In this document: piece by piece, positions 1-5,868 of the stretch
Layout of the letters: each line of letters starts with the position of its first letter
How positions within the stretch are numbered: position 1 is the first letter of the stretch
Source: an uncultured Oscillospiraceae bacterium
GTDB taxonomy: Bacteria > Bacillota > Clostridia > Oscillospirales > Oscillospiraceae
Direction of reading: 5' to 3'
NCBI GenBank assembly: GCA_958426425.1
Contig: CATZYY010000130.1
Span: forward strand, 1 to 6,864
DNA: 6,864 nt
The notes under the pieces: generated by a model
What the model saw: only the letters and a program-made list of their open reading frames with translations
Databases searched by the model: none
Told to the model about the DNA's origin: nothing
Translations under genes and position numbers: made by a program

Positions 1-1091
1 TGCAAAAGTGCCTGTCCCCGGGGCAGGAACTGATGGCGGTGGTCAAGGCGGACGCCTACGGTCACGGGGCGGCGGTGACCGCCCGGCGGCTGCAGCAAGC
101 GGGTGTCCGGGCCTTCGCTGTGGCCTGCCTCAGTGAGGGCATCGCCCTGCGTAAGACAGGTATCCGGGGAACTATTTTGATACTGGGCTGGACGGACCCG
201 AAAGATGCCCCTCTGCTGCGCCGCTGGCGCCTGACCCAGACCGTGGCAGACGAGGCCCACGGCCACGCCCTGGCGGCCCGGGGACCCGTCCGCGTTCACT
301 TGGGGCTGGACACCGGCATGCACCGGCTGGGCGTCCCGGCAGCGGACCAGGAGGCCCTGGGCCGGCTGTTTCGGGAGAAAAATCTGCGTATTGACGGGGT
401 GTTCTCCCATCTGTGCGTCTCCGACAGCCTGGAAAAGGGCGACGAGGACTACACCCAACAGCAGTTGGACGGTTTCTACCAGGCGGTGGACTGGCTTCGT
501 TCCTCCGGCTATGACCCCGGTGCCGTCCACATTCAGTCCAGCTACGGTCTTTTGAATTTGCCGCCCCAGCCCTGCCGGTATCTGCGGGCGGGAATTATTC
601 TCTACGGTGTCCCCAGCGACAGTGCCCCCACAGCCTCCTGGCCTGACCTGAAGCCGGTACTGTCCCTGCGGGCCCGGGTGGCTTCGGTGCGGCGACTAGC
701 CCCCGGGGAGGGGGCCGGGTACGGCCTGGCCTTTCAGGCCCAGCGCGAAACAGCCCTGGCGGTGGTTACTATTGGCTACGGAGACGGTCTGCCCCGGCAG
801 CTGCCACAAGTGGGTGGTGCGGCCCTGGTCCGCGGCTGCCGGTACCCCATGGTGGGGCGGATGTGTATGGACCAGCTGTTTCTGGATGTGACGGAGGTGC
901 CGGAGGTCCAGCCTGGGGACCTCGTGACCCTGATCGGCCGGGACGGCGGCCAGGAGATCACCGCCCGGGAAGTGGCCGGGCAGTGCGGCACCATCACCAA
1001 CGAACTGCTCTCCCGCCTGGAGCCGAGGCTGCGCGTGCTGAAAGTCACAGAGAGATTTGCAAAGGACAAAATATTCTTCGCGGATAAGTGA
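1..1091 (+). CDS. Alanine/serine racemase, VanT-like catalytic domain (5' end outside window)
   Basis: PLP-dependent racemase of the Alr fold, interconverting L- and D-alanine or L- and D-serine to supply D-amino acids for peptidoglycan precursors. The frame is open from the window edge (codons from base 3), so the ATG at 33 lies inside the conserved motif and is not the start. Counting from that Met: VVKADAYGHG with PLP-lysine K5; DTGMHRLG at 93-100; HIQSSYGLLN at 166-175; catalytic tyrosine Y230 in GAGYG; GRMCMDQ at 275-281; and GTITNELLSRL at 319-329. Classical Alr has Tyr in the last motif (Tyr354 in the Geobacillus enzyme); here it is N323, as I recall for VanT serine racemases. HIQSSYG is also VanT-like rather than Alr-like. 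The TGA stop is at 1089-1091. VanT proteins carry an N-terminal membrane acyltransferase-like domain, and whether this one does cannot be seen. No vanG/vanC-type ligase or vanXY gene lies downstream. The racemase call is very secure; serine preference is inferred. Confidence 0.93.
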   Translation, partial: QKCLSPGQELMAVVKADAYGHGAAVTARRLQQAGVRAFAVACLSEGIALRKTGIRGTILILGWTDPKDAPLLRRWRLTQTVADEAHGHALAARGPVRVHLGLDTGMHRLGVPAADQEALGRLFREKNLRIDGVFSHLCVSDSLEKGDEDYTQQQLDGFYQAVDWLRSSGYDPGAVHIQSSYGLLNLPPQPCRYLRAGIILYGVPSDSAPTASWPDLKPVLSLRARVASVRRLAPGEGAGYGLAFQAQRETALAVVTIGYGDGLPRQLPQVGGAALVRGCRYPMVGRMCMDQLFLDVTEVPEVQPGDLVTLIGRDGGQEITAREVAGQCGTITNELLSRLEPRLRVLKVTERFAKDKIFFADK

Positions 1092-1155
1092 AGCGAACAC
1101 AAAACCAGACCCACACAGTGGCTCACACGTTCAAATGGACAGGGAAAAGCGGACT

Positions 1156-1269
1156 CTGAAAAAGTTCCCTGACCTGCTGATTTTTGTGAGAAAACGCACC
1201 GAAGCCCTTGTGCCGCAATGATTTGCGGCACAAGGGCTTCGCAATCAGCAGATAAGGAAACCTTTTCAG
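1156..1269. repeat. Long imperfect inverted repeat (MITE-like or structured RNA)
   Basis: Nested inverted repeats share one centre. The outer arm CTGAAAA (1156-1162) pairs with TTTTCAG (1263-1269). The next 11-nt segments (1163-1173 and 1252-1262) match at 7 of 11 positions. CTGCTGATT (1174-1182) pairs perfectly with AATCAGCAG (1243-1251). The innermost 18-bp arms (1201-1218 and 1223-1240) are perfect. The left side has 18 unpaired bases (1183-1200) where the right has 2. AGCGG at 1148-1152 and CCGCT at 1274-1278 may extend the outer arm. Such an architecture fits a miniature inverted-repeat element or a large RNA hairpin. No target-site duplication is evident. Confidence 0.55.
1201..1240. 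terminator. Perfect 18-bp hairpin with TGAT loop, possible terminator of the racemase transcript
   Basis: GAAGCCCTTGTGCCGCAA at 1201-1218 is followed by the loop TGAT and an exact reverse complement at 1223-1240. It is GC-rich and lies about 110 bases after the racemase stop. No uridine run follows on the plus strand (the next bases are GCAATCAG), and on the minus strand a T-rich stretch is only reached some bases away. It is therefore not a textbook intrinsic terminator and may simply be the core of the surrounding inverted repeat. Confidence 0.35.
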
Positions 1270-1396
1270 GATGCCGCTGCCGGATATTTTATCGCACCGC
1301 TACCAATGTGGGGCGCGGTATGGGTCGTGTCTCTATGGTCTCCGTCAATTATCTTGGAACAAGCCGCATTATGTTATTTTTTAATTTAAATTTATT

Positions 1397-1428
1397 TTGA
1401 GACTTTTTTAATTCCCCAGAGGTATTAT
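1397..1428 (+). promoter_or_regulatory. Possible promoter of the sigma/anti-sigma operon
   Basis: TTGAGA (1397-1402) resembles a housekeeping -35 box and TATTAT (1423-1428) a -10 box, set in strongly AT-rich DNA. The spacer is 20 bases, longer than the usual 16-18, so the pairing is doubtful although TATTAT is plausible on its own. A GGAAC at 1356-1360 resembles an ECF -35 element, but no convincing ECF -10 box follows at the right distance. Confidence 0.35.
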
Positions 1429-1431
1429 AAG

Positions 1432-1445
1432 TGAAAAGCTTTTCA
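1432..1445. promoter_or_regulatory. 14-bp perfect palindrome, possible operator
   Basis: TGAAAAGCTTTTCA lies just after the putative -10 box and 14 bases before the ribosome site of the sigma factor gene. A perfect palindrome here could be a repressor site over the transcription start, or a weak hairpin in the leader. No known operator was recognised, and AT-rich palindromes of this size can occur by chance. Confidence 0.3.
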
Positions 1446-1473
1446 AGAAAATCTCGACAGGAGACAGATCGCT

Positions 1474-1950
1474 ATGCGGACTGAGCAGGAATTCAATGCG
1501 GCAGCAGAGCAATATCTAAATATGGTCTACCGCATTGCCTTAAACTGGTTCGGTTGTGTTCATGACGCAGAGGACGCAGCACAGGAGGTAATGCTGCGGC
1601 TGTGGAAGGCAGAATCCGTACCAACAGATGAAACCCCTATGCGATACTGGCTGGTCCGGGTGACATTAAACGTCTGTAAGGATCTCTCCCGGCCGCCATG
1701 GCACTTTCCCTTTATTTCTCTTGCGGATGTACCCGAAACGTATGTGTCGGAATCTGAGTACCAAGGAGTACTGGAAGAAATCATGCGTCTTCCAAAGAAG
1801 TATCGCATTCCGCTGTATCTATACCACTACGAGGGGTATTCCATCAAAGAAGTAGGGGAATTGCTCAAACTCAACCCATCGACAGTCAGAACCAGGCTGG
1901 TCAGAGCTCGAGAGAAACTAAAATCACAACTGGAGGAGGGTGACCAATGA
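1474..1950 (+). CDS. ECF-type RNA polymerase sigma factor
   Basis: A 158-residue sigma-70 family protein of the extracytoplasmic-function group, which directs RNA polymerase to a small regulon after an envelope signal. Region 2 spans about residues 11-70 and includes DAEDAAQEVMLRLWK at 31-45, the classic region 2.2 core-binding stretch. A linker follows. Region 4 covers about 96-154, with a helix-turn-helix at roughly 122-146 (GYSIKEVGELLKLNPSTVRT) and the closing RLVRAREKLK. The length is normal for a compact two-domain ECF factor. AGGAG at 1459-1463, ten bases before the ATG, supports the start. Its TGA overlaps the next start codon (ATGA), so the downstream membrane protein is translationally coupled and is its likely anti-sigma factor. 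The gene is lower in GC than the racemase upstream. Its target promoters are unknown. Confidence 0.92.
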   Translation: MRTEQEFNAAAEQYLNMVYRIALNWFGCVHDAEDAAQEVMLRLWKAESVPTDETPMRYWLVRVTLNVCKDLSRPPWHFPFISLADVPETYVSESEYQGVLEEIMRLPKKYRIPLYLYHYEGYSIKEVGELLKLNPSTVRTRLVRAREKLKSQLEEGDQ

Positions 1951-3140
1951 GAACTCCATACCAGGAAGCATTCGACCATGTCACTGCCTCCGAGAGGTTG
2001 AAAGATGAGGTGTTGGACATGACCAAACGTGAAAAGCAAGCTTTACGCAGAGGTATCCCAAAATTCATTTTGATTGCCGCAATAATCGCTCTGCTCCTAG
2101 CCGGAACCGCTTTGGCGGCCAATATTCCTAACCTTCAGGATTGGTTCCGGCAATACTGGACAGAAGCTACCGGAGAGGATCTCATGAATCCTCAGCAGGA
2201 AAAAATCATGAACAATGTAACCCAGTCTATTGATGTAACTTCGACTATGGAGAACGGATCGGAAGACACTCCCACAGAAGTCACATTTAGGCACGGCTCT
2301 CCCGCAGAGGACACACTCTCTGAAGCTGCTTCTCCCAACGATATTTCCTCCCAGGGAGCAGACAATACAGACGCTTCAGATACATCTCCGTCCACGGTTG
2401 CCGGACAACCCCCGACAGCATCTCAAGTTTCAAACATAACCGTGTCGCTGGACTCTGTTGCCGCCGGAGAAGATGCGCTTTGGATGCTGGTGCATGTTAC
2501 CGGAAACTATGAGGCGGGAAAGAACTATTCCTTTGAAAGAGGTGAATTGCTGGGAGCCCCCGAAAAAGAATTTTCCGATTTGGGAATCGTCGTGAGCAGA
2601 TGGGTAACGGCAAGGCAATGTGAGGTCCTGGACGACGGCAGCCTGCAGTTTTTGCTTTTCTATCAGTGTCTGAACTCCTCTACCAACCTGACTCAGGGAG
2701 GTACCTACCAGCTCCAGCTGGAGAACCTGAGGATAGATCGGGAGGTGATACAGGAGGGCCAGTGGAATCTGACCTTCTCTTTGGACCAGATAACCGCCTC
2801 GGCGCCGGTGGTTTTGGAGCATGTTACTTTGCCTTTATCCACGGAATGGCTGAACGGGCAAGATGCTACAGAGATAGAGTTTGAAGAGATCCGCATTACC
2901 TCCACGGGGGTCAGAATGATATGTCAGCCTCAATTTTCCGGGTACCATCTGTGGTCGGATGTAGCGCTGATTCTGGCGGATGGGTCGGAGATTTCCGGCT
3001 TCGACGGACATTCCAACTGGACGGGCGAGGCGGATACCAGCAACTGGTATTCTGCCTACAACTGGGACCTTCCGGTGGCGGTGGAACAAGCCGTAGCGCT
3101 TCGTTTTGGTGAAACGGTTATTGATCTTCCCCAAGGATGA
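1947..3140 (+). CDS. Putative membrane-anchored anti-sigma factor with large external domain
   Basis: A 397-residue protein. Residues 1-37 are short, charged and cytoplasmic; the stretch around DHVTASERLKDEVLDMTKRE (10-29) is typical of clostridial partners of ECF sigma factors as I recall them. One transmembrane helix lies at about 39-59. A Ser/Thr/Asp-rich, low-complexity linker follows at about 95-160, then a beta-rich external region at 163-397 that may hold two related subdomains (163-285 and 286-397), resembling the DUF4179-type region of clostridial anti-sigma proteins. There is no CHCC zinc-binding motif. The start is set by the ATGA overlap with the sigma gene and by GGAGGAGGG at 1932-1940. 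The expected role is to sequester the sigma factor at the membrane and release it on an envelope signal. The topology and pairing are visible; the function is inferred. A general membrane protein of unknown role is the alternative. Confidence 0.75.
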   Translation: MRTPYQEAFDHVTASERLKDEVLDMTKREKQALRRGIPKFILIAAIIALLLAGTALAANIPNLQDWFRQYWTEATGEDLMNPQQEKIMNNVTQSIDVTSTMENGSEDTPTEVTFRHGSPAEDTLSEAASPNDISSQGADNTDASDTSPSTVAGQPPTASQVSNITVSLDSVAAGEDALWMLVHVTGNYEAGKNYSFERGELLGAPEKEFSDLGIVVSRWVTARQCEVLDDGSLQFLLFYQCLNSSTNLTQGGTYQLQLENLRIDREVIQEGQWNLTFSLDQITASAPVVLEHVTLPLSTEWLNGQDATEIEFEEIRITSTGVRMICQPQFSGYHLWSDVALILADGSEISGFDGHSNWTGEADTSNWYSAYNWDLPVAVEQAVALRFGETVIDLPQG

Positions 3141-3232
3141 AAAGAATGGGGCTCAGTCGGCAATGATATGTGACCTTAGGCTGGCCCAAGACAAATGCAA
3201 TTTCAAATCAAGATCCGTCTCCGGCGCCCAAT

Positions 3233-3379
3233 GGTCTCCTGGCCCTCCAGAACGGCGTGGACATCAAGACGGTCGCCGCCATGCCGGGTACCGCGACGCC
3301 GGATTCACTCCCCCCACCTACACTCACACCACAAGGCCAGAAGCAGGATGGGGCCGCCCAGACCGTAGGCAACCCCATG
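3233..3379 (+). pseudogene. Decayed 3' end of a tyrosine-recombinase (phage/ICE-type integrase) gene
   Basis: About 49 codons match the C-terminal end of site-specific integrases common in clostridial mobile elements. The first piece reads GLLALQNGVDIKTVAAMPG (from 3233, frame 2). The reading then shifts to frame 1 for GYRDAGFTPPTYTHTTR (3286-3336), and back to frame 2 for QKQDGAAQTVGNPM (3338-3379). Joined, this gives the family pattern LALQNGVDxKTVxxMLGHxxAGFTLxTYTHxT...AAQTxGN. The catalytic tyrosine codon survives at 3319-3321, but the conserved GH just before it is lost at the first frame change, and TL in GFTL has become PP. With two frame changes and no 5' part, the remnant cannot make a working enzyme. 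The assignment is by motif memory, without a database search. It points to an earlier integration event beside the sigma operon. Confidence 0.72.
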
Positions 3380-3415
3380 CGCAGGTGCGGTAAAAGCGCC
3401 TCCAGAAAGCAGTAC

Positions 3416-3464
3416 AGCACACCGGATGGGAAGCTCGGCTTCCCATCCGGTGTGCTACGTTTTT
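3416..3464 (+). terminator. Perfect 19-bp hairpin with T-run, intrinsic terminator between convergent operons
   Basis: Arms 3416-3434 and 3438-3456 are exact reverse complements around the loop TCG. The sequence ACG then TTTTT (3460-3464) follows on the plus strand, giving an intrinsic terminator for transcripts from the sigma operon. On the minus strand the bases after the stem are not T-rich, so termination of the exporter operon would be weaker, although the stem lies only about 60 bases beyond its last stop codon and may serve both directions. Confidence 0.75.
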
Positions 3465-3514
3465 GCGCGGTGTGGGTCCGCCTGTATCCCGCCCAAATCA
3501 GTCAAGTCACGCTG

Positions 3515-4723
3515 TCACAGCAGCTCCCGTTTTCTCTGATGGCGGCAGGTCAGAGTACAGAGCAGGATACTGACCGCCAGGAGTCCGGCAGCCACCGCCG
3601 CCTCCATCCCCTTCGGCATCCAGGGGCCGTTCTCCCAGATTCGCCGGAAGCAGAAGGGCTGGTCCAGGAGCCAGCTGCCCAGCACCGCTCCCACTGCCAC
3701 AAACAACGGCAGAGCCTTGAGCAGCATGGCGATGTAGCTGCCGCTATACTGGGAGAGGAACACCGTGAGGCCGGCGGCAGCCAGGGACAACGCCAGGATC
3801 AGTCCCGCCAGCACCACGAGATAGGTCCCGTAAGTCCAGTCGAACCAGGGCGAGCCCCATTCCCAGATTCCACCCAAGCCGCAATGGCGAAACCGCAGGG
3901 GCTCCTGCGCCAGAAACGGAATGGCATAAACCACGAGATTGACGGCTGTCAGCACCAGTGCAGAGCACAGGGCGGCTGTCATCTGGGTGGTCAGAATGGA
4001 CCGTCCCCGGCGGGAGGTCCACTGCATGGCCCGGGTTCTCCGCAGCCGGTCCCGGACCAGCGTGGGGCAGAGCAGCAGCACGATGCTCAAAACGCACCAC
4101 ACTGCCAGATCCCTGCCATATTCCCGGGTGGATTCCCTGACGGAATCCGGAAGCAGCCCGTGAGCCCTCTCCGGTTCGGCCAGCTGCTCCTCCCGCAGGA
4201 TCATGGCCTCCGGCTGTCCCTCTGCCTTCCTGCCGGAGATCACCAGGGCGTTGTGCTCTTCCTGGGTGTCATACAGCTCCATGGTATACTGGATTTCTTC
4301 AATGATATACCAGTTGGTACCGCCGTACACCCGACTCAGCAGATATTCCATGTCCATGTCCGCCTGACCGCCGCTGTCGAGAGCGTCGTTCAGATAGTCC
4401 TCCCGAAACCGATCAAAGGTCTCGTAGTCCATCAGGCCCGCGGCGGCAGTTTCCGGGATGGCGGCGATCTGTACGTCGAAGGCCGCAATCTCCTCCGCCA
4501 ACTGACCGTCCAGTTCTGCCCGCTCCTCCGGCTCCAGCGTGGGGCCGTACTTCTCTACCCACTCCGAAGCCAGTTGGAACTGGGCCCGAGAAGCAGGACC
4601 GTTGCAGAAGTATTCGATGTAAAACTCCGGGAACATCCAGTAATACACCGCTCCCAGCAGCAAGATGGCCGCCAGGATGCCGGGGCGCCAGATCTTCCGC
4701 AGTTCCCATGCCAAAAGTCTCAT
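3515..4723 (-). CDS. ABC-2 type exporter permease (second permease of the operon)
   Basis: A 402-residue membrane protein, the last gene of the exporter operon. The N-terminus MRLLAWELRKIW and the helix at 14-31 are typical of ABC-2 permeases. A large external loop follows (about 32-205), notably acidic, with runs such as EPEERAELDGQLAEEI and DYETFDRFREDYLNDALD. Five further helices lie near 206-223, 247-270, 300-325, 332-353 and 372-391. The basic cytoplasmic stretch RDRLRRTRAMQWTSRRGRS (224-242) matches the coupling segment that contacts the ATPase in this family. The ATG shares an ATGA overlap with the preceding permease stop, and AGAAAGGA lies upstream as a ribosome site. The open frame continues much further upstream on this strand, but that part is antiparallel-frame noise over the other permease. 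The substrate is unknown; it probably pairs with the upstream permease as a heterodimer. Confidence 0.82.
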   Translation of the reverse strand: MRLLAWELRKIWRPGILAAILLLGAVYYWMFPEFYIEYFCNGPASRAQFQLASEWVEKYGPTLEPEERAELDGQLAEEIAAFDVQIAAIPETAAAGLMDYETFDRFREDYLNDALDSGGQADMDMEYLLSRVYGGTNWYIIEEIQYTMELYDTQEEHNALVISGRKAEGQPEAMILREEQLAEPERAHGLLPDSVRESTREYGRDLAVWCVLSIVLLLCPTLVRDRLRRTRAMQWTSRRGRSILTTQMTAALCSALVLTAVNLVVYAIPFLAQEPLRFRHCGLGGIWEWGSPWFDWTYGTYLVVLAGLILALSLAAAGLTVFLSQYSGSYIAMLLKALPLFVAVGAVLGSWLLDQPFCFRRIWENGPWMPKGMEAAVAAGLLAVSILLCTLTCRHQRKRELL

Positions 4724-5868
4724 GTGAGCACATCCTTTCTCCGAAAGCGGCGCAAGGCCAGGGCCGTCCCGATACCGAGCAGCAGCAGATCCGCCGCCAC
4801 GGCGATGGTCTCCTGCCAGGGCAGCACTGCGTTGAGGCCCAGTTCCGTAAACCAGCCGCCGCAGCAAAGCCACACGACGATGGGCTGAAAACAGGAGAGG
4901 GCATATCCCACCCACAGTTTCAGATTCCCCAGCGCCGAGGTAAGTCCCAGGCCGCCGAAGCACAAAATCCCCGCTGCCAGCGCCGCCAGATACGGGCTGC
5001 GGAACAGGGTGCCGCAGAGGGCCGCCAACAGGGAAAACGATGCCGTCAGGGCAACTCCCAGGGCCAGAGCCGCCATCAGATATCCGGCCACGGAGAAGTC
5101 CCCCCAGGTGAGGAAGGGCCGCGTCAGCAGCATATCCGTGAGGTAGTTGAACTGACTGGAGACGCTGGCGCTCCAGACGCCGCCGTAGTCGAACCGGGCA
5201 AAATACAACCCCAGAGTGGGCGTGGCCACCAGGATCAGGAACACAGGGGACGCCGCCAAAGATGCCAAAACCTTGGTCCTCCGCAGCCGCCGCCCGGTCC
5301 GGGAGGCGCAGGCAAAGCCCTCCGTCCGGTGCGTCCCCTCGTAGCCCAGGAGGTACAGCGTCCCCAGCATGGCGGCAATCCCCGCCTCCCCCAGAATAGA
5401 CCGCATCAACGTTCCGAAGAGGAACTGGTGGCTCCCCTGGGTGACAGGCCCGGCGTACAGGTCCATCCCGGCATCCATCCGGGCCAGGTGCTCCACCCGG
5501 CTCGAGAGCGCATCGTATTTCCAGGCCATCCACGACGCGGCCGTAGGGGAATTTTTCACGACATCTGTATAGAACTCCTTCAAAACACTGGTGTCATAAG
5601 TCTCAAAGACATCCTCCAGGCCAGTGACGGACTGGAGCAGGACGCTTCGGTTCTCCGTCTCCGGCAGGGCCGACAGGCCATCGCAAAACGTCTGATCCAC
5701 CCGCTGGCCCAGGAGCGCGGCATCCGCCGAGGTCTCGTTGAAAAAGGTCCGGTCCCACTCCGAAAGGGTGCAGATCAGCAGAGCGTTGAACAGAAGGCTC
5801 AGTGCCAGAAAGGCCCACAGGGCCGGCAGGCGGAAGAGTTTGCGCCACTCGTACACGGCAAGGCTCAT
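4720..5868 (-). CDS. ABC-2 type exporter permease (first permease of the operon)
   Basis: A 382-residue membrane protein starting MSLAVYEWRKLF. Helices are visible near residues 16-34, 155-175, 201-222, 260-286, 292-312 and 353-372, with a further hydrophobic stretch at 320-337. A large external loop covers about 35-150. The cytoplasmic segment EGTHRTEGFACASRTGRRLR (177-196) resembles the ABC-2 coupling motif in which a Glu-rich turn is followed by a basic Gly-Arg stretch before the next helix. The start is chosen at 5868, where it forms an ATGA overlap with the ATPase stop and has GGGAGG just upstream; the frame stays open 66 codons further, but that part lies over the ATPase gene. It and the next permease are dissimilar in sequence but share architecture, which suggests a heteromeric membrane channel. 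The substrate cannot be read from the sequence. Confidence 0.82.
   Translation of the reverse strand: MSLAVYEWRKLFRLPALWAFLALSLLFNALLICTLSEWDRTFFNETSADAALLGQRVDQTFCDGLSALPETENRSVLLQSVTGLEDVFETYDTSVLKEFYTDVVKNSPTAASWMAWKYDALSSRVEHLARMDAGMDLYAGPVTQGSHQFLFGTLMRSILGEAGIAAMLGTLYLLGYEGTHRTEGFACASRTGRRLRRTKVLASLAASPVFLILVATPTLGLYFARFDYGGVWSASVSSQFNYLTDMLLTRPFLTWGDFSVAGYLMAALALGVALTASFSLLAALCGTLFRSPYLAALAAGILCFGGLGLTSALGNLKLWVGYALSCFQPIVVWLCCGGWFTELGLNAVLPWQETIAVAADLLLLGIGTALALRRFRRKDVLT

Larger units (their letters stand above)
1092..1473. other. Non-coding region between racemase and sigma factor gene
   Basis: These 382 bases hold no gene I can support. The first half contains a large palindromic element with a perfect hairpin core. 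The second half becomes AT-rich near 1370-1432 and carries the likely promoter, a short perfect palindrome and the ribosome site (AGGAG at 1459-1463) for the sigma factor gene. Short open frames (for example 1218-1400, or ATG at 1271) lack family motifs; the first starts inside the hairpin. Confidence 0.6.
1092..3400. mobile_element. Candidate acquired segment: low-GC sigma operon beside an integrase relic
   Basis: The sigma/anti-sigma block is visibly AT-richer (bases 1501-1560 are 43% GC) than sampled lines of the racemase (60-78%). It lies between a palindromic repeat on the left and a decayed tyrosine-recombinase 3' end on the right. I see no flanking direct repeats, so the boundaries are approximate and the mobile origin is inference. 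Confidence 0.28.
3141..3514. other. Convergent intergenic region: integrase relic and terminator hairpin
   Basis: These 374 bases separate the plus-strand sigma operon from the minus-strand exporter operon. They hold a frameshifted tyrosine-recombinase remnant and a perfect 19-bp hairpin. I see nothing recognisable in 3141-3232 or in 3465-3514. Long open frames crossing here are antisense shadows of the permease gene. Confidence 0.6.

Noticed and set aside
1..1091. Complete van glycopeptide-resistance cluster
   Set aside because: Only a VanT-like racemase part is visible; no ligase, dipeptidase or two-component regulator lies in the window.
776..1231. 151-codon minus-strand open frame over the racemase end
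   Set aside because: Antisense to conserved racemase motifs and begins inside the hairpin; no recognisable protein.
1356..1360. GGAAC as an ECF -35 element for autoregulation of the sigma gene
   Set aside because: No matching -10 element at 16-17 bases, and the position is over 110 bases before the start codon.
1218..1400. Short plus-strand frame of 60 codons, and a 37-codon frame from ATG at 1271
   Set aside because: No convincing ribosome site or family motif, and the first starts inside the palindrome.
3170..4888. 572-codon plus-strand open frame
   Set aside because: It runs antisense to the permease gene, is rich in Gln/His/Pro/Arg as GC-rich shadows are, and has no domain. Only its first part, the integrase relic, is meaningful.
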